A stretch of DNA of 64,000 nucleotides from an uncultured Maribacter sp. (GCF_947496775.1 NZ_CANMDU010000002.1:62001-126000), one strand, 5' to 3'; shown: positions 51,413-61,058, counted from the stretch's first letter. Numbers and translations: made by a program. The notes: generated by a model not told the origin, from the sequence alone.

Positions 51413-53308
51413 ATGAATACTGCTTTGGAAAGAAAATACGTTTTCGATTTTGATAGTACTTTAACAAGGGTAGAAGCTTTAGATGTTTTAGCTGAAATGA
51501 CTCTAGAAGGACAATCTAATCGTGAAGAGGTAATAGATGAGATTCAGAAAATAACCAACTTAGGAATAGATGGGGATATTTCATTTACAGAGTCGTTAGA
51601 AAGACGAATAAAACTTTTAAATGCGCACAAGGATGATTTAGCGCCTTTAGTAGAAGAGTTAAAGCAAAAGATCTCGAAATCTATTGAATCTAATAAAGAA
51701 TTTTTTGAAAAATTTTCGAAAGATATCTATGTAATTTCTTGTGGGTTTAAAGAATTTATAGATCCCATCGTGGCAGAGTATAATATCCCTGCTGATAGAG
51801 TTTATGCTAATACATTTAAATTTAATGCGGAAGGAAAAATAATTGGTTTTGATAATGATAATGTATTATCACAACACAATGGAAAAATAGATTGTCTAAA
51901 ACAAATGAACCTGGAAGGAGAAGTTCAGGTGATTGGAGACGGCTATAGCGATTATGTAATGCGCGAAGCAGGAATAGCAGATAAATTTTTTGCTTATACC
52001 GAAAATGTGCATAGAGAAAAAGCAGCAAATAATGCTGATTATATTACACCTAACCTAGATGAATTTTTATTTGTGAACGATTTGCCAAGAAATATCTCAT
52101 ACCCAAAGAATAGAATTAAGATTTTATTGTTAGAAAATGTGCACCCAGATGCTTTTAAAAACCTTTCTGAAGAAGGTTTTTCGGTAGAATTGGTAAAGCA
52201 TAGTATTCCTGAAGAAGAATTAATAGAGAAAATTAAAGGAGTACATGTGTTAGGAATACGTTCTAAAACACAGGTAACAAAGAAAGTGTTAGATGCTGCG
52301 GATAAGCTATTAGTTGTTGGTGCCTTTTGTATAGGAACAACCCAAATAGATTTGTTGCATTGTAAGAATAAAGGTGTAGTTGTCTTTAATGCTCCTTATA
52401 GTAATACGCGATCTGTTGTGGAGTTAGCAATTGGGCAAATAATTATGTTAATGCGCTCTGTTTTTCAAAGAAGTTCAGAAATTCATTCTGGTCAATGGAA
52501 TAAAACAGCTGCTAATTCTAGAGAGGTAAGAGGAAAAAACCTTGGAATTGTTGGCTACGGAAATATAGGAAAACAACTTTCTGTTTTAGCTGAAGCTCTT
52601 GGTATGCGTGTTTATTATTATGATGTGGATGATAAGCTAGCACTAGGTAATGCTACAAAATGCAATACTCTAGAAGATTTGTTGTCTATATCAGATGTAG
52701 TTACTCTTCATATTGATGATAATAAAGCGAATAAAAATTTCATTGGAGAAAGGGAAATTAACCAAATGAAAAAGGGTGCAATGTTAATTAATCTTTCTAG
52801 AGGGTTTGTAGTAGATATTAAAGCTTTGGTGGCATCTCTTAAAAGCGGAAAACTAGGAGGAGCCGCTGTAGATGTTTATCCTGAAGAACCTAGAAGTAAT
52901 GGAGACTTTCTTACAGAATTACAAGGGTTACCAAATGTTATATTAACTCCTCATGTTGGTGGTAGTACAGAAGAGGCGCAGCGAGATATAGCTGATTTTG
53001 TTCCTAATAAAATAATGGATTATATAAATTCGGGAAACACAGTGGATGCGGTGAATTTCCCTAATATAAGACTGCCAAAGCAAAATAAGGCACATAGGTT
53101 CTTACATATTCATAAAAATGTGCCTGGCATTATGGCTAAAATAAATGAAGTGTTAGCGAAGTATGAAATGAATATATCGGCACAGTATCTTTCGACGGAT
53201 AATGAAGTTGGTTATGTAATTTCTGACTTAGATAAAGAATATGATAAAGAAGTTCTTAAAGCACTTAAAAAAGTAGACAACACAATTAAATTTAGGGTTC
53301 TGTACTAA
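51413..53308 (+). CDS. serA: Bifunctional SerB-like phosphatase / D-3-phosphoglycerate dehydrogenase
   Basis: A 631-residue fusion of two serine-synthesis enzymes. Residues about 1-210 form a HAD phosphatase of the phosphoserine-phosphatase kind: nucleophile motif DFDSTLT (12-18), VISCG with the motif II Ser (near 110) and GDGYSD (near 175). Residues about 225-560 form the dehydrogenase, with GIVGYGNIGKQ (near 380), LINLSRGFVVD and the catalytic His in TPHVGGSTEEAQ (near 512). A C-terminal ACT domain (about 560-631, HKNVPGIMAKINEVLAKYEM) may bind serine. The first and third steps of the pathway are thus in one chain; SerC is elsewhere. Confidence 0.94.
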   Translation: MNTALERKYVFDFDSTLTRVEALDVLAEMTLEGQSNREEVIDEIQKITNLGIDGDISFTESLERRIKLLNAHKDDLAPLVEELKQKISKSIESNKEFFEKFSKDIYVISCGFKEFIDPIVAEYNIPADRVYANTFKFNAEGKIIGFDNDNVLSQHNGKIDCLKQMNLEGEVQVIGDGYSDYVMREAGIADKFFAYTENVHREKAANNADYITPNLDEFLFVNDLPRNISYPKNRIKILLLENVHPDAFKNLSEEGFSVELVKHSIPEEELIEKIKGVHVLGIRSKTQVTKKVLDAADKLLVVGAFCIGTTQIDLLHCKNKGVVVFNAPYSNTRSVVELAIGQIIMLMRSVFQRSSEIHSGQWNKTAANSREVRGKNLGIVGYGNIGKQLSVLAEALGMRVYYYDVDDKLALGNATKCNTLEDLLSISDVVTLHIDDNKANKNFIGEREINQMKKGAMLINLSRGFVVDIKALVASLKSGKLGGAAVDVYPEEPRSNGDFLTELQGLPNVILTPHVGGSTEEAQRDIADFVPNKIMDYINSGNTVDAVNFPNIRLPKQNKAHRFLHIHKNVPGIMAKINEVLAKYEMNISAQYLSTDNEVGYVISDLDKEYDKEVLKALKKVDNTIKFRVLY

Positions 53309-53331
53309 TAGTTTAATTGTAATTAAAATTA

Positions 53332-53369
53332 AAAGCTAGATAACGTAATTCGTAATCTAGCTTTTTTTT
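53332..53369 (+). terminator. Rho-independent terminator after serA
   Basis: AAAGCTAGATAACG pairs with CGTAATCTAGCTTT with a single A-A mismatch, around TAATT, followed by a run of T. Confidence 0.82.
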
Positions 53370-53473
53370 ATGCTCTTTAATCGGTACACATTGAAAAAGT
53401 AGAATTACACAACATTTTCTTGTCTCTAGGAAATTATCCCTGTAAATTGTACGAAAAATCTGATTTAATAAGA

Positions 53474-54307
53474 ATGAACATTATAATTAGCATAATAAAA
53501 AAGTTTTTTAAAAGGAATTATAAAAAGGGATTTAACGCGTATTACTTGTTAGTGTTAACTATAATTCTTTTAACAATAGGAACACAATCTATTGTTCAAT
53601 ACTCTTTGGCTAAACAAAGTTCCGATACGGTAGTGGTTAATATTGCGGGTAGGCAGCGTATGTTGTGTCAAAAAGTGGTAAAAGAATTTTATAATTGTAA
53701 ATATGGGGATAAATGTGAGTACGGAGATTTAAAATCCGCATTGACATCTTTAAAGAGAATAGATGATGATTTGCAAAATGGTAATGAAAACATAGGGATT
53801 CTTCCTTTGAGAAATGATGATATTAAAATAAATTTTGTTTTATTAAAACCGTATTTGAATGGGATATATGAGGCATTAAATAATGAGAAGAATTTTGATG
53901 ATGTTTCCATTAGTGATTTAAAATATAATGAAGAAAATTTCATTAAAGTGATGGATGAGATAGTTTGGCAATTTCAAAAAGAGTCAGAAAAGGATATTAA
54001 AAATATGATGATTTTAGAAAAATATTTAGCCATATTGTCCGTGATAGTAGTTTTAATCGAAATTGTTTTTATAGTAAACCCAATAATAAATAGAATAGTT
54101 AAGCAAAATAAAAAGTTAGAAGAAATAGCTTGGCACCAATCACATGCTTTTGCTAATCATGTTAAAAATATTAAAGACCATCAATACGTATTAAAGGTAG
54201 AAAAGGATACAGAAAGACAAAAAGAAATAATAAAATTTGTGGTAGAAGAATTGGATGGGGTAGAGGAGGTTTCTCAATTTATGGTAAAAGCTTTAAAGAA
54301 GGCATAA
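53474..54307 (+). CDS. PilJ-type membrane sensor ending in a DHp-like helix, without kinase domain
   Basis: A 277-residue protein; start at the ATG at 53474 puts a basic stretch before the first membrane helix (YLLVLTIILLTIGTQSIVQY). The PilJ/type IV pili chemoreceptor-type N-terminal domain (about 45-180) has the signature VNIAGRQRMLCQKVVKEF. A second membrane helix lies at about 185-207. The tail LEEIAWHQSHAFANHVKNIK resembles the dimerisation helix of flavobacterial histidine kinases (IAWxQSHxxRAPV), His224 being the phospho-acceptor position, but the HATPase domain is absent. It may be a phosphotransfer partner or a dead kinase. Confidence 0.75.
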   Translation: MNIIISIIKKFFKRNYKKGFNAYYLLVLTIILLTIGTQSIVQYSLAKQSSDTVVVNIAGRQRMLCQKVVKEFYNCKYGDKCEYGDLKSALTSLKRIDDDLQNGNENIGILPLRNDDIKINFVLLKPYLNGIYEALNNEKNFDDVSISDLKYNEENFIKVMDEIVWQFQKESEKDIKNMMILEKYLAILSVIVVLIEIVFIVNPIINRIVKQNKKLEEIAWHQSHAFANHVKNIKDHQYVLKVEKDTERQKEIIKFVVEELDGVEEVSQFMVKALKKA

Positions 54308-54392
54308 TTTTCTCTCGCTAATTGGTTTAATTGTTCCATAAAATATGCTAAAGTCTATTTTTACTATTGTCTACAAGGCCATCGGAAATACC

Positions 54393-54866
54393 TTATTTAT
54401 GGTGATAAGGCTCATTTTTTAAAATAGTGAAACCTCTGTAGATTTGTTCCACTATAAATAAACGTACCATCTGGTGCGAAAAAGTCATTTTGGAAAGACT
54501 TATTTTGTCATTCGCTTTTTTATATACAGAATCACTAAAACCATAAGGCCCTCCGATAACAAATACTAATTGCTTGTTACCTGCATTCATTTTTTTCTGT
54601 AAATACGAAGAAAAGTCTACAGACGATAATTGTTTCCCGTTTTCGTCTAATAAAACTAATACATCAGTAGGAACTATTTTTTTTAGTATAAGCTCTCCTT
54701 CTTTTTCTTTTTGTTGTTTTTCAGATAAGTTTTTTGCATTTTTTATATCCGGAATAATGTCTAAATCAAACTTAACATAGTGTTTTAAACGTGTGGTGTA
54801 ATTGGTGATTAGCTCTTGGAGTTGTTCGCTATCCGTTTTTCCAATTGTTATTAGTTTTATTGTCAT
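54393..54866 (-). CDS. rlmH: 23S rRNA (pseudouridine1915-N3)-methyltransferase RlmH
   Basis: A 157-residue SPOUT methyltransferase that acts on helix 69 of assembled 70S ribosomes. The AdoMet knot is formed by VLVLLDENGKQLSSVDFS, QLVFVIGGPYGFSDSVYKKA and LSKMTFSHQMVRLFIVEQIYRGFTI. The C-terminal HK of PYHHK fits the family end, which contacts AdoMet. Length normal. A minus-strand TAACTTTG box (54871-54878) lies directly before the start. Confidence 0.95.
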   Translation of the reverse strand: MTIKLITIGKTDSEQLQELITNYTTRLKHYVKFDLDIIPDIKNAKNLSEKQQKEKEGELILKKIVPTDVLVLLDENGKQLSSVDFSSYLQKKMNAGNKQLVFVIGGPYGFSDSVYKKANDKISLSKMTFSHQMVRLFIVEQIYRGFTILKNEPYHHK

Positions 54867-54870
54867 GTTT

Positions 54871-54878
54871 CAAAGTTA
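54871..54878 (-). promoter_or_regulatory. Possible -7 element for rlmH
   Basis: On the minus strand TAACTTTG fits TAnnTTTG and ends 5 nt before the ATG, which would give a very short leader. No -33 element is seen. Confidence 0.35.
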
Positions 54879-55031
54879 AATTATTTTAGTAAATAACCAT
54901 GATATGGTATAAAGACAGAAAAAAGAATATAAAAAAATCAATTCAATCGAAGTATCTTGGAATTAAACCTACGAGGGGGGATTGAATGGTATATGTTTTT
55001 TAGTAATTTAGCATAAAGCAATATTATTTAA

Positions 55032-55889
55032 ATGATTTCAGAAGCACAATTTAATTTAGAGATAGATAGTATTATAGAAAATGCCATTAGAGAGGATGTA
55101 GGAGACGGTGACCATAGTTCTTTGGCTTGTATTCCAGAAGCGGCAACAGGTAAAGCTAAACTTTTGGTGAAAGATGATGGTATAATTGCCGGAGTAGAAT
55201 TTGCAAAGCAGGTTTTTAATTATGTAGATTCTAACTTAAAAGTAGAAACTCTTATAGAAGATGGAGCAAACGTAAAGTACGGAGATATTGTTTTTTATGT
55301 TGAAGGAAGTTCTCAGAGTATCCTTAAATCAGAAAGATTAGTGCTAAATGCCATGCAACGTATGAGTGCAATAGCCACAAAAACTAATTATTTTGTACAA
55401 CTTTTAAAAGGAACAGGAACCGAAATTTTGGATACCAGAAAAACAACACCTGGAATTAGAGCTTTAGAAAAGTGGGCGGTAAAAATTGGTGGTGGTGTAA
55501 ATCATAGATTTGCTTTGTATGATATGATTATGCTTAAAGATAATCATATAGATTTTTGTGGAGGTCTTACACAGGCTATTGAGAAAACAAAACAATATTT
55601 AAAAGAAAATAATAAAGACTTAAAAATTATCGTGGAAGCCCGTAATTTAGATGAAATTAAAGAAATTCTAAAAACGGAAGGTGTCTATCGAATTTTAATT
55701 GATAATTTTAACTATGAAGATACCCGTACCGCCGTTAAGTTAATCGGAGATACATGTTTTACAGAGTCATCCGGAGGGATAAATGAAGAGACTATAAGGT
55801 TGTATGCGGAATGTGGTGTAAATTGCATTTCATCAGGAGCATTAACACATTCTGTTTATAATATGGACTTGAGTCTTAAAGCGGTATAA
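55032..55889 (+). CDS. nadC: Nicotinate-nucleotide pyrophosphorylase (carboxylating)
   Basis: Makes nicotinate mononucleotide from quinolinate and PRPP in de novo NAD synthesis. The 285-residue protein has the type II phosphoribosyltransferase features EDVGDGDHSSLACIPE, the substrate-binding ERLVLNAMQRMSAIAT, DTRKTTPGIRALEKWAVKIGGG (Arg and Lys contacts) and GGVNHRFALYDMIMLKDNHI. The final IDNFNYEDTR and SSGGINEET close the barrel. yihY starts at the very next base after its stop, so the two are one operon. Confidence 0.96.
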   Translation: MISEAQFNLEIDSIIENAIREDVGDGDHSSLACIPEAATGKAKLLVKDDGIIAGVEFAKQVFNYVDSNLKVETLIEDGANVKYGDIVFYVEGSSQSILKSERLVLNAMQRMSAIATKTNYFVQLLKGTGTEILDTRKTTPGIRALEKWAVKIGGGVNHRFALYDMIMLKDNHIDFCGGLTQAIEKTKQYLKENNKDLKIIVEARNLDEIKEILKTEGVYRILIDNFNYEDTRTAVKLIGDTCFTESSGGINEETIRLYAECGVNCISSGALTHSVYNMDLSLKAV

Positions 55890-56870
55890 ATGTCTATAGA
55901 GATAGAGGAAAAACTACATAAAATCCCCATTATTAATTGGTTGGTTTCTCTATTGAAAAAAATTAAACTACCTGGTTTTGAAGGTTTGTCTATCTATGAT
56001 TTAATAGAAATGTATATCGTAGGCATTGGACAGGGAGCCCTTTCTACAAGAGCTAGTTCAATTGCCTTTAGTTTATTTATGGCATTATTTCCGTTATTGA
56101 TATTTTTATTGACTCTTGTGCCTTGGATTATACCCTATGCTAGTGTGGGAAACGAAAATTTTGATGCTCAATTTTTAATGTTTTTAGAATCCTTTTTGCC
56201 ATCCGCAACAAGTGATTATTTTGGGGATATTTATCAGCAAATAAAAGATCAAAAGCAAGGGGGGATCCGTTCTTCTGCTTTTTTAGTTTCTATTTTTTTA
56301 ATGGCAAACGGGGTGAATGCTATTTTTGGAGGCTTTGAAAATTCGTATCATGTAAGTTTAACACGTAATTTTTTTAGACAATATGCCTATGCCTTATTGG
56401 TTGGTTTATTACTCTCGGTATTATTGATTATTGGTGCTGTGGCTTACGTGTATTTTGAGTTTTATATTATAGATTACTTAAGTGAATGGGCAGCTAAAAC
56501 AAGAGGATATGATTTGTCGGAGAATGATATTGTTGGAGCGCGAATAGGTAAAATATTATTTTTTATAATTCTATCATACTTTACAACAGCTATCCTGTAT
56601 TATTTTGGTACTGCAGAAGGTAAAAAAGCGCGTTTCTTTTCTCTAGGTGCGTTAATGACAACTTTGTTGTTTATGGTAACCTCCTATTTATTTGGTGTTT
56701 ATGTGGAAAAATTTGCTCGTTATAACGAATTATATGGTGCCTTAGGAGGTTTACTTATATTAATGGTGTATATATGGTTAAATTCTAATATATTGTTGCT
56801 CGGGTTTGAACTAAACGCTTCCTTAAACTCCTTACGAAAAATATCTAAAAAGAATGTTGAAATTGAATAA
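55890..56870 (+). CDS. YihY/BrkB-family inner-membrane protein
   Basis: A 326-residue polytopic protein with about six membrane segments. Family motifs are STRASSIAFSLFMALFPLLIFLLTLVPW and GVNAIFGGFENSYHV, plus late FARYNELYGALGGLLILMVYIWLNSNILLLGFELNA. The family was once thought to be ribonuclease BN, which has been disproved; its real function is unknown, although relatives are linked to envelope lipid transport. It directly abuts nadC and overlaps the DUF2147 gene by 17 nt. Confidence 0.88.
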   Translation: MSIEIEEKLHKIPIINWLVSLLKKIKLPGFEGLSIYDLIEMYIVGIGQGALSTRASSIAFSLFMALFPLLIFLLTLVPWIIPYASVGNENFDAQFLMFLESFLPSATSDYFGDIYQQIKDQKQGGIRSSAFLVSIFLMANGVNAIFGGFENSYHVSLTRNFFRQYAYALLVGLLLSVLLIIGAVAYVYFEFYIIDYLSEWAAKTRGYDLSENDIVGARIGKILFFIILSYFTTAILYYFGTAEGKKARFFSLGALMTTLLFMVTSYLFGVYVEKFARYNELYGALGGLLILMVYIWLNSNILLLGFELNASLNSLRKISKKNVEIE

Positions 56871-57294
56871 AGAGTTGGTGCTTGTTGTGTTTCTGTTAAT
56901 GGTTAATTTGAGTCAATCTCAAAACATTTTTGGTAAATGGAAGACGATAGATGATAGAACAGGTTTACCAAAAGCTGTTATAGATATTTATGAAAAAGAT
57001 GGTTTAATGTATGGAAACGTGATAAAGATTCTAGAACCGGGAAAGGAAGATTCCGTTTGCAGTAAGTGCGAAGGAGATTTAAAAGATAAGCCAGTTTTAG
57101 GTATGACAATAATTGAAGCGGCGGAGAAACAGGATAACGGGTATTGGAAAGGTAAAAAGCTTTTTGACCCAGAACAGGCAATGACTTTTCGATGTAAAAT
57201 ATGGTTAAATCCTGAAAATAGTAATGAATTAAAAGTTAGAGGGTATTTAGCTTTTATATATCGTACGCAAACATGGATTAGAGTGGAAGGATGA
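56854..57294 (+). CDS. DUF2147 exported protein
   Basis: A 146-residue protein that overlaps the end of yihY by 17 nt. A signal segment (LVLVVFLLMVNLSQSQ) is followed by the DUF2147 body: IFGKWKTIDDRTGLPKAVIDIYEKDGLMYGNVIKIL, CSKCEGDLKDKPVLGMTII (two close cysteines) and a closing LKVRGYLAFIYRTQTWIRV. Members are periplasmic beta-barrel-like lipocalin-size proteins without known function. Operon position links it to yihY and priA expression. Confidence 0.85.
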   Translation: MLKLNKELVLVVFLLMVNLSQSQNIFGKWKTIDDRTGLPKAVIDIYEKDGLMYGNVIKILEPGKEDSVCSKCEGDLKDKPVLGMTIIEAAEKQDNGYWKGKKLFDPEQAMTFRCKIWLNPENSNELKVRGYLAFIYRTQTWIRVEG

Positions 57295-57298
57295 TGGT

Positions 57299-59755
57299 AT
57301 GGAGTATTTTATTAATGTAATTCTACCAATACCTTTAGAAAAACTATTTACTTACAGTATTTCTAAGGATGAAGCACAAATTCTGCAACCAGGAATACGC
57401 GTAGCAGTTCCGTTTGGAAAATCTAAAATATATACAGGATTAGTGCATGCGGTACATACTAAAGCACCGGAAGTTTATGAGGCTAAAGAGATTCATCAAA
57501 TTTTAGATGATACCCCTTTGGTAACCCCATATCAAATTAAACATTGGATGTGGTTAGCGGACTATTATATGTGTACTATAGGAGAGGTATTTCGTAGCGC
57601 CGTTCCTAGTGCTTTTTTGTTGGAAAGTGAAACACTCATTTTAAAAAATGAAAATGTAGAAATTAAAGATTCAGAATTAAAAGATGAAGATTTTTTGGTT
57701 TTTGAGGCTTTACAACATCAGCCTATATTAAAGGTGCATGAAGTTGCGGCTATAGTGGACCGTAAAAATGTGCTCCCTATTTTAAATAGACTACTTGCTA
57801 AAGAAGTAATATTATTAAAGGAAGAAATATACGCTCAGTACAAGCCAAAATTAATTGCATATGTAGCCTTGGGAGATGCTTATAGTACAGAAAAGGAGTT
57901 AGAAGCTTTGTTGGGCTCTTTAACAAGGGCACCAAAGCAAAGTCAGGTAGTATTGTCTTTATTTCAATTACAAGCAGTTACTAAAAAACCAGTAAAAGTA
58001 TCCGATTTGGTAGAGCGTAGCGGAAGTTCTACAGCTATAATTAAATCGCTAATAAAAAAAGGAATACTTAAGGATTATAAAATACAAACCGATAGGGTTT
58101 CTTTTGATAAGGATGCTCCTCTTTCTAATTTAAAAGAACTAAACCAATATCAAAAAACGGCCTTAGATAGTATAACTACATCTTTTAAAGAAAACAAAGT
58201 CACTTTGTTGAAGGGGGTAACCTCTTCGGGAAAGACAGAGGTATATGTAGAGTTAATTCAAAAATGTTTAGAAAAAGGGGAACAAGCATTGTACCTGTTG
58301 CCAGAAATTGCATTAACGACACAGCTCATAAGTAGACTGCAAAATTATTTTGGAGAACAGGTTTCCGTGTATCACTCCAAATATAGTATACATGAGAGGG
58401 TAGAAGTATGGAATAATGTTTTGGAAAATAAATCGAAAGCGCAAGTGGTAATCGGAGCAAGGTCTTCTTTGTTTTTACCATTTTCTAACTTAGGTTTGGT
58501 TTTAATAGATGAGGAACATGAAAGCTCCTTTAAGCAATTTGACCCGGCTCCAAGATATCATGCCAGAGATGCTGCTATTGTTTTAGGAAAGTTACATAAA
58601 GCCCATATTCTATTAGGTTCTGCAACTCCAAGTATAGAGAGTTATTATAACGTGCAAATAGGAAAGTATGGCTATGCAGAAATAAATAAACGTTTCGGTA
58701 ATGTTTTAATGCCAGAAATTGAATTGGTTGATATTAAGGAAGAGAGTCGCAAACGAAAAATGAAAGGCCATTTCTCCGAGCGCATGCTAGAGAAAATAAC
58801 AGAAACTTTAGATTTAGGGGAACAGGTAATATTATTTCAAAATAGAAGAGGTTATGCTCCTATAATGGAGTGTAATAGTTGTGGCCACACACCGCAATGT
58901 CCTAACTGCGATGTTAGTTTAACCTATCATCAGCATAGAAAACAATTGCGTTGCCATTATTGTGGACATTATATTCCTTTACAAGAAAGTTGTCAGGCCT
59001 GTGGTAGTTCTGAGTTAGATACAAAAGGTTTTGGTACGGAACAGGTAGAAAAAGAACTAAATACATTATTTCCGGAAACTAAAGTTGGAAGAATGGATTT
59101 AGATACTACTAGAGGAAAGTATGGGTATCAAAAAATAATAACTTCTTTTGAGCAACAAGAAATAGATATTTTAGTGGGCACTCAAATGCTGACGAAGGGA
59201 TTAGATTTTAGGAATGTAAGCCTAGTTGGTATTATGAATGCGGATTCTTTATTAAATTTTCCAGATTATAGGGCACACGAACGTACTTTTCAATTGTTAA
59301 CGCAGGTCGCAGGTAGGGCGGGGCGAACAAAGAAAAGAGGAGAAGTTCTTATTCAGACGTATAATCCATATCATCAAATACTAAAACAAGTTTCCGTGCA
59401 TGATTATGATGGAATGTACAAAGAACAGTTATACGAGCGCAGGCAATTTAAATATCCGCCTTTAAATAGAATATTAAAAATAACTTTTAAGCACAAGGAT
59501 TATAATAAGCTTAATGAAGCTGCAGAATGGTTTGGAAAAGGGCTGCGTAATATTTTTGGAGAAAATGTCCTGGGACCGGAGTATCCGGCAGTAGCAAGAA
59601 TACGTAATCAGTATATAAAACATGTTACTGTAAAAATAGGTAAAGAAGCTTCATTGGGTAAAACAAAAAATAGCATTAAAAGAATTGAAAAATCTTTTAA
59701 TGCTATTGCACACTTTAGAAGTGTAAGGGTAATCTACAATGTAGATCACATATAG
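57299..59755 (+). CDS. priA: Primosomal protein N' (replication restart helicase PriA)
   Basis: An 818-residue 3'-5' DNA helicase that restarts stalled replication forks. The N-terminal 3' binding domain starts YFINVILPIPLEKLFTYSI. The helicase core has Walker A GVTSSGKTEVY, DEEH (LVLIDEEHES), GSATPS and the late QVAGRAGRTKKRGEVLIQT. Eight cysteines form two zinc sites (CNSCGHTPQCPNCDVSL, then CHYCGHYIPLQESCQACGS). Length is usual for Bacteroidota. It is the last gene of the nadC-yihY-DUF2147-priA row and stops 2 nt before the convergent regulator gene; no terminator is seen. Confidence 0.96.
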   Translation: MEYFINVILPIPLEKLFTYSISKDEAQILQPGIRVAVPFGKSKIYTGLVHAVHTKAPEVYEAKEIHQILDDTPLVTPYQIKHWMWLADYYMCTIGEVFRSAVPSAFLLESETLILKNENVEIKDSELKDEDFLVFEALQHQPILKVHEVAAIVDRKNVLPILNRLLAKEVILLKEEIYAQYKPKLIAYVALGDAYSTEKELEALLGSLTRAPKQSQVVLSLFQLQAVTKKPVKVSDLVERSGSSTAIIKSLIKKGILKDYKIQTDRVSFDKDAPLSNLKELNQYQKTALDSITTSFKENKVTLLKGVTSSGKTEVYVELIQKCLEKGEQALYLLPEIALTTQLISRLQNYFGEQVSVYHSKYSIHERVEVWNNVLENKSKAQVVIGARSSLFLPFSNLGLVLIDEEHESSFKQFDPAPRYHARDAAIVLGKLHKAHILLGSATPSIESYYNVQIGKYGYAEINKRFGNVLMPEIELVDIKEESRKRKMKGHFSERMLEKITETLDLGEQVILFQNRRGYAPIMECNSCGHTPQCPNCDVSLTYHQHRKQLRCHYCGHYIPLQESCQACGSSELDTKGFGTEQVEKELNTLFPETKVGRMDLDTTRGKYGYQKIITSFEQQEIDILVGTQMLTKGLDFRNVSLVGIMNADSLLNFPDYRAHERTFQLLTQVAGRAGRTKKRGEVLIQTYNPYHQILKQVSVHDYDGMYKEQLYERRQFKYPPLNRILKITFKHKDYNKLNEAAEWFGKGLRNIFGENVLGPEYPAVARIRNQYIKHVTVKIGKEASLGKTKNSIKRIEKSFNAIAHFRSVRVIYNVDHI

Positions 59756-59757
59756 TT

Positions 59758-60450
59758 TTATACGTTACTAAGCGCTTCTGCTAGTTCTGTTTTCTTGTTT
59801 CTACTTAAAGGTATAGATCTACCGCTAACTTCAACATTTTTACTATTAAACTTTTCAACTTTTTCTAAATTCACAATGTAGGATTTGTGAATTCTAAGAA
59901 ATTTATCTTCTGGCAATTGCTTTTCAAAAGATTTCATTGTTGATAAGATTACGATATTAGCTTCATCTGTAACTAATTTTATGTAGTCACCAAGAGCTTC
60001 TATCCACTTAATGTCGTTAAGTATAACTTTTCTCTTTTTAAGATTACTTTTAACAAAGATATGCTCTTCATCTTCATGAACTCTGTTCGCTTGTTCAAAT
60101 TTTGCTACGGCTCTTTTTACAGAAGCATCAAAACGAGCCATAGTAATTGGCTTGTGTAAATAATCTGTTACGTCGTAGTCAAAAGCTTTAAGAGCGTAAT
60201 CTGGTTTTCCGGTAATCAATATTACCTGAGGACTGTTTTCTAGGGACTCTAGTAGGTCGAACCCAGTTATTATTGGCATTTCAACATCAAGAAAAATTAA
60301 ATCAATCTCGTTGTTCTTAATACCATTCTTTGCCTCAATTGCGTTGCTGTATTCGGCCACTAATGCAAGGTTCGGATGGTTGTTTACCAATTTGGCAACG
60401 GCCATCCTCTGCATAGAGGAATCGTCTACAATAATACTTCTTAATTTCAT
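59758..60450 (-). CDS. LytTR-family response regulator
   Basis: A 230-residue two-component regulator. The start at ATG 60450 (MKLRSIIVDDSSMQRMAVAK) gives a normal receiver; an upstream start would add an unlikely hydrophobic tail. The receiver (1-120) has VDD acid residues and the phospho-acceptor Asp55 in LIFLDVEMP. The LytTR DNA-binding domain (about 135-230) has IFVKSNLKKRKVILNDIKWIEALGDYIKLV and FLRIHKSYIVNLEKVEKF. No sensor kinase adjoins it; such orphans in Bacteroidota are usually paired with a YehU-type kinase elsewhere. Confidence 0.93.
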   Translation of the reverse strand: MKLRSIIVDDSSMQRMAVAKLVNNHPNLALVAEYSNAIEAKNGIKNNEIDLIFLDVEMPIITGFDLLESLENSPQVILITGKPDYALKAFDYDVTDYLHKPITMARFDASVKRAVAKFEQANRVHEDEEHIFVKSNLKKRKVILNDIKWIEALGDYIKLVTDEANIVILSTMKSFEKQLPEDKFLRIHKSYIVNLEKVEKFNSKNVEVSGRSIPLSRNKKTELAEALSNV

Positions 60451-60681
60451 AAAACGGCTGATTTGTGGGGTTAAATCATCGACAAATAACAGAAAAAACA
60501 AAATGAATTGCAACAAAAGATGTAAACAATGCATTGTTTATTGTATATTTTACAATGACCATATATTAAAGATTTGGTTAAGTTTTATTTTTATGATTCC
60601 TAGTAATAACGCAAGATTTTCTGTTTTCGTGTAATAAAACGTAAATATTATTAATAAATGTGATATGTTAAATAATATTAT

Positions 60682-60689
60682 TATTTTTG
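60682..60689 (+). promoter_or_regulatory. Possible -7 element for rpsF-rpsR-rplI
   Basis: TATTTTTG fits TAnnTTTG and ends 22 nt before the rpsF start. The base four at -33 is TGTG rather than TTTG, 19 nt upstream (60659-60662). Confidence 0.5.
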
Positions 60690-60711
60690 CAGTCCTAAAA
60701 AATAAAGTATT

Positions 60712-61053
60712 ATGAATCATTACGAAACTGTTTTCATTTTGAATCCCGTTCTATCTGATGTTCAGATAGAGGAAACAGTTAAGAAATTTGAGGATTTCTT
60801 AATTAAGAATGGTGCCAAAATGGTAGCCAAAGAAAATTGGGGGCTAAAAAAATTAGCTTACCCTATTCAACACAAGAAAAGTGGTTTTTACCATTTGTTC
60901 GAATTTTCTGGTGAAGGAGATATAGTTACTCCTTATGAGCAAGAATTTAGACGTGACGAACGTGTTATGCGTTTTTTAACTGTTAAGTTAGATAAGCACG
61001 CAATTGCATGGGCAGAAAAAAGAAGAACAAGAAACAAAACTACTAAAGCGTAA
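60712..61053 (+). CDS. rpsF: 30S ribosomal protein S6
   Basis: A 113-residue S6 of the small subunit. The sequence [46 protein letters not shown] and [19 protein letters not shown] is diagnostic. S6 binds S18 on the platform of the 30S subunit, and rpsR follows after 5 nt. Bacteroidota lack the ssb/priB gene that lies between rpsF and rpsR in some other bacteria, as seen here. Confidence 0.97.
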   Translation: MNHYETVFILNPVLSDVQIEETVKKFEDFLIKNGAKMVAKENWGLKKLAYPIQHKKSGFYHLFEFSGEGDIVTPYEQEFRRDERVMRFLTVKLDKHAIAWAEKRRTRNKTTKA

Positions 61054-61058
61054 GGACT

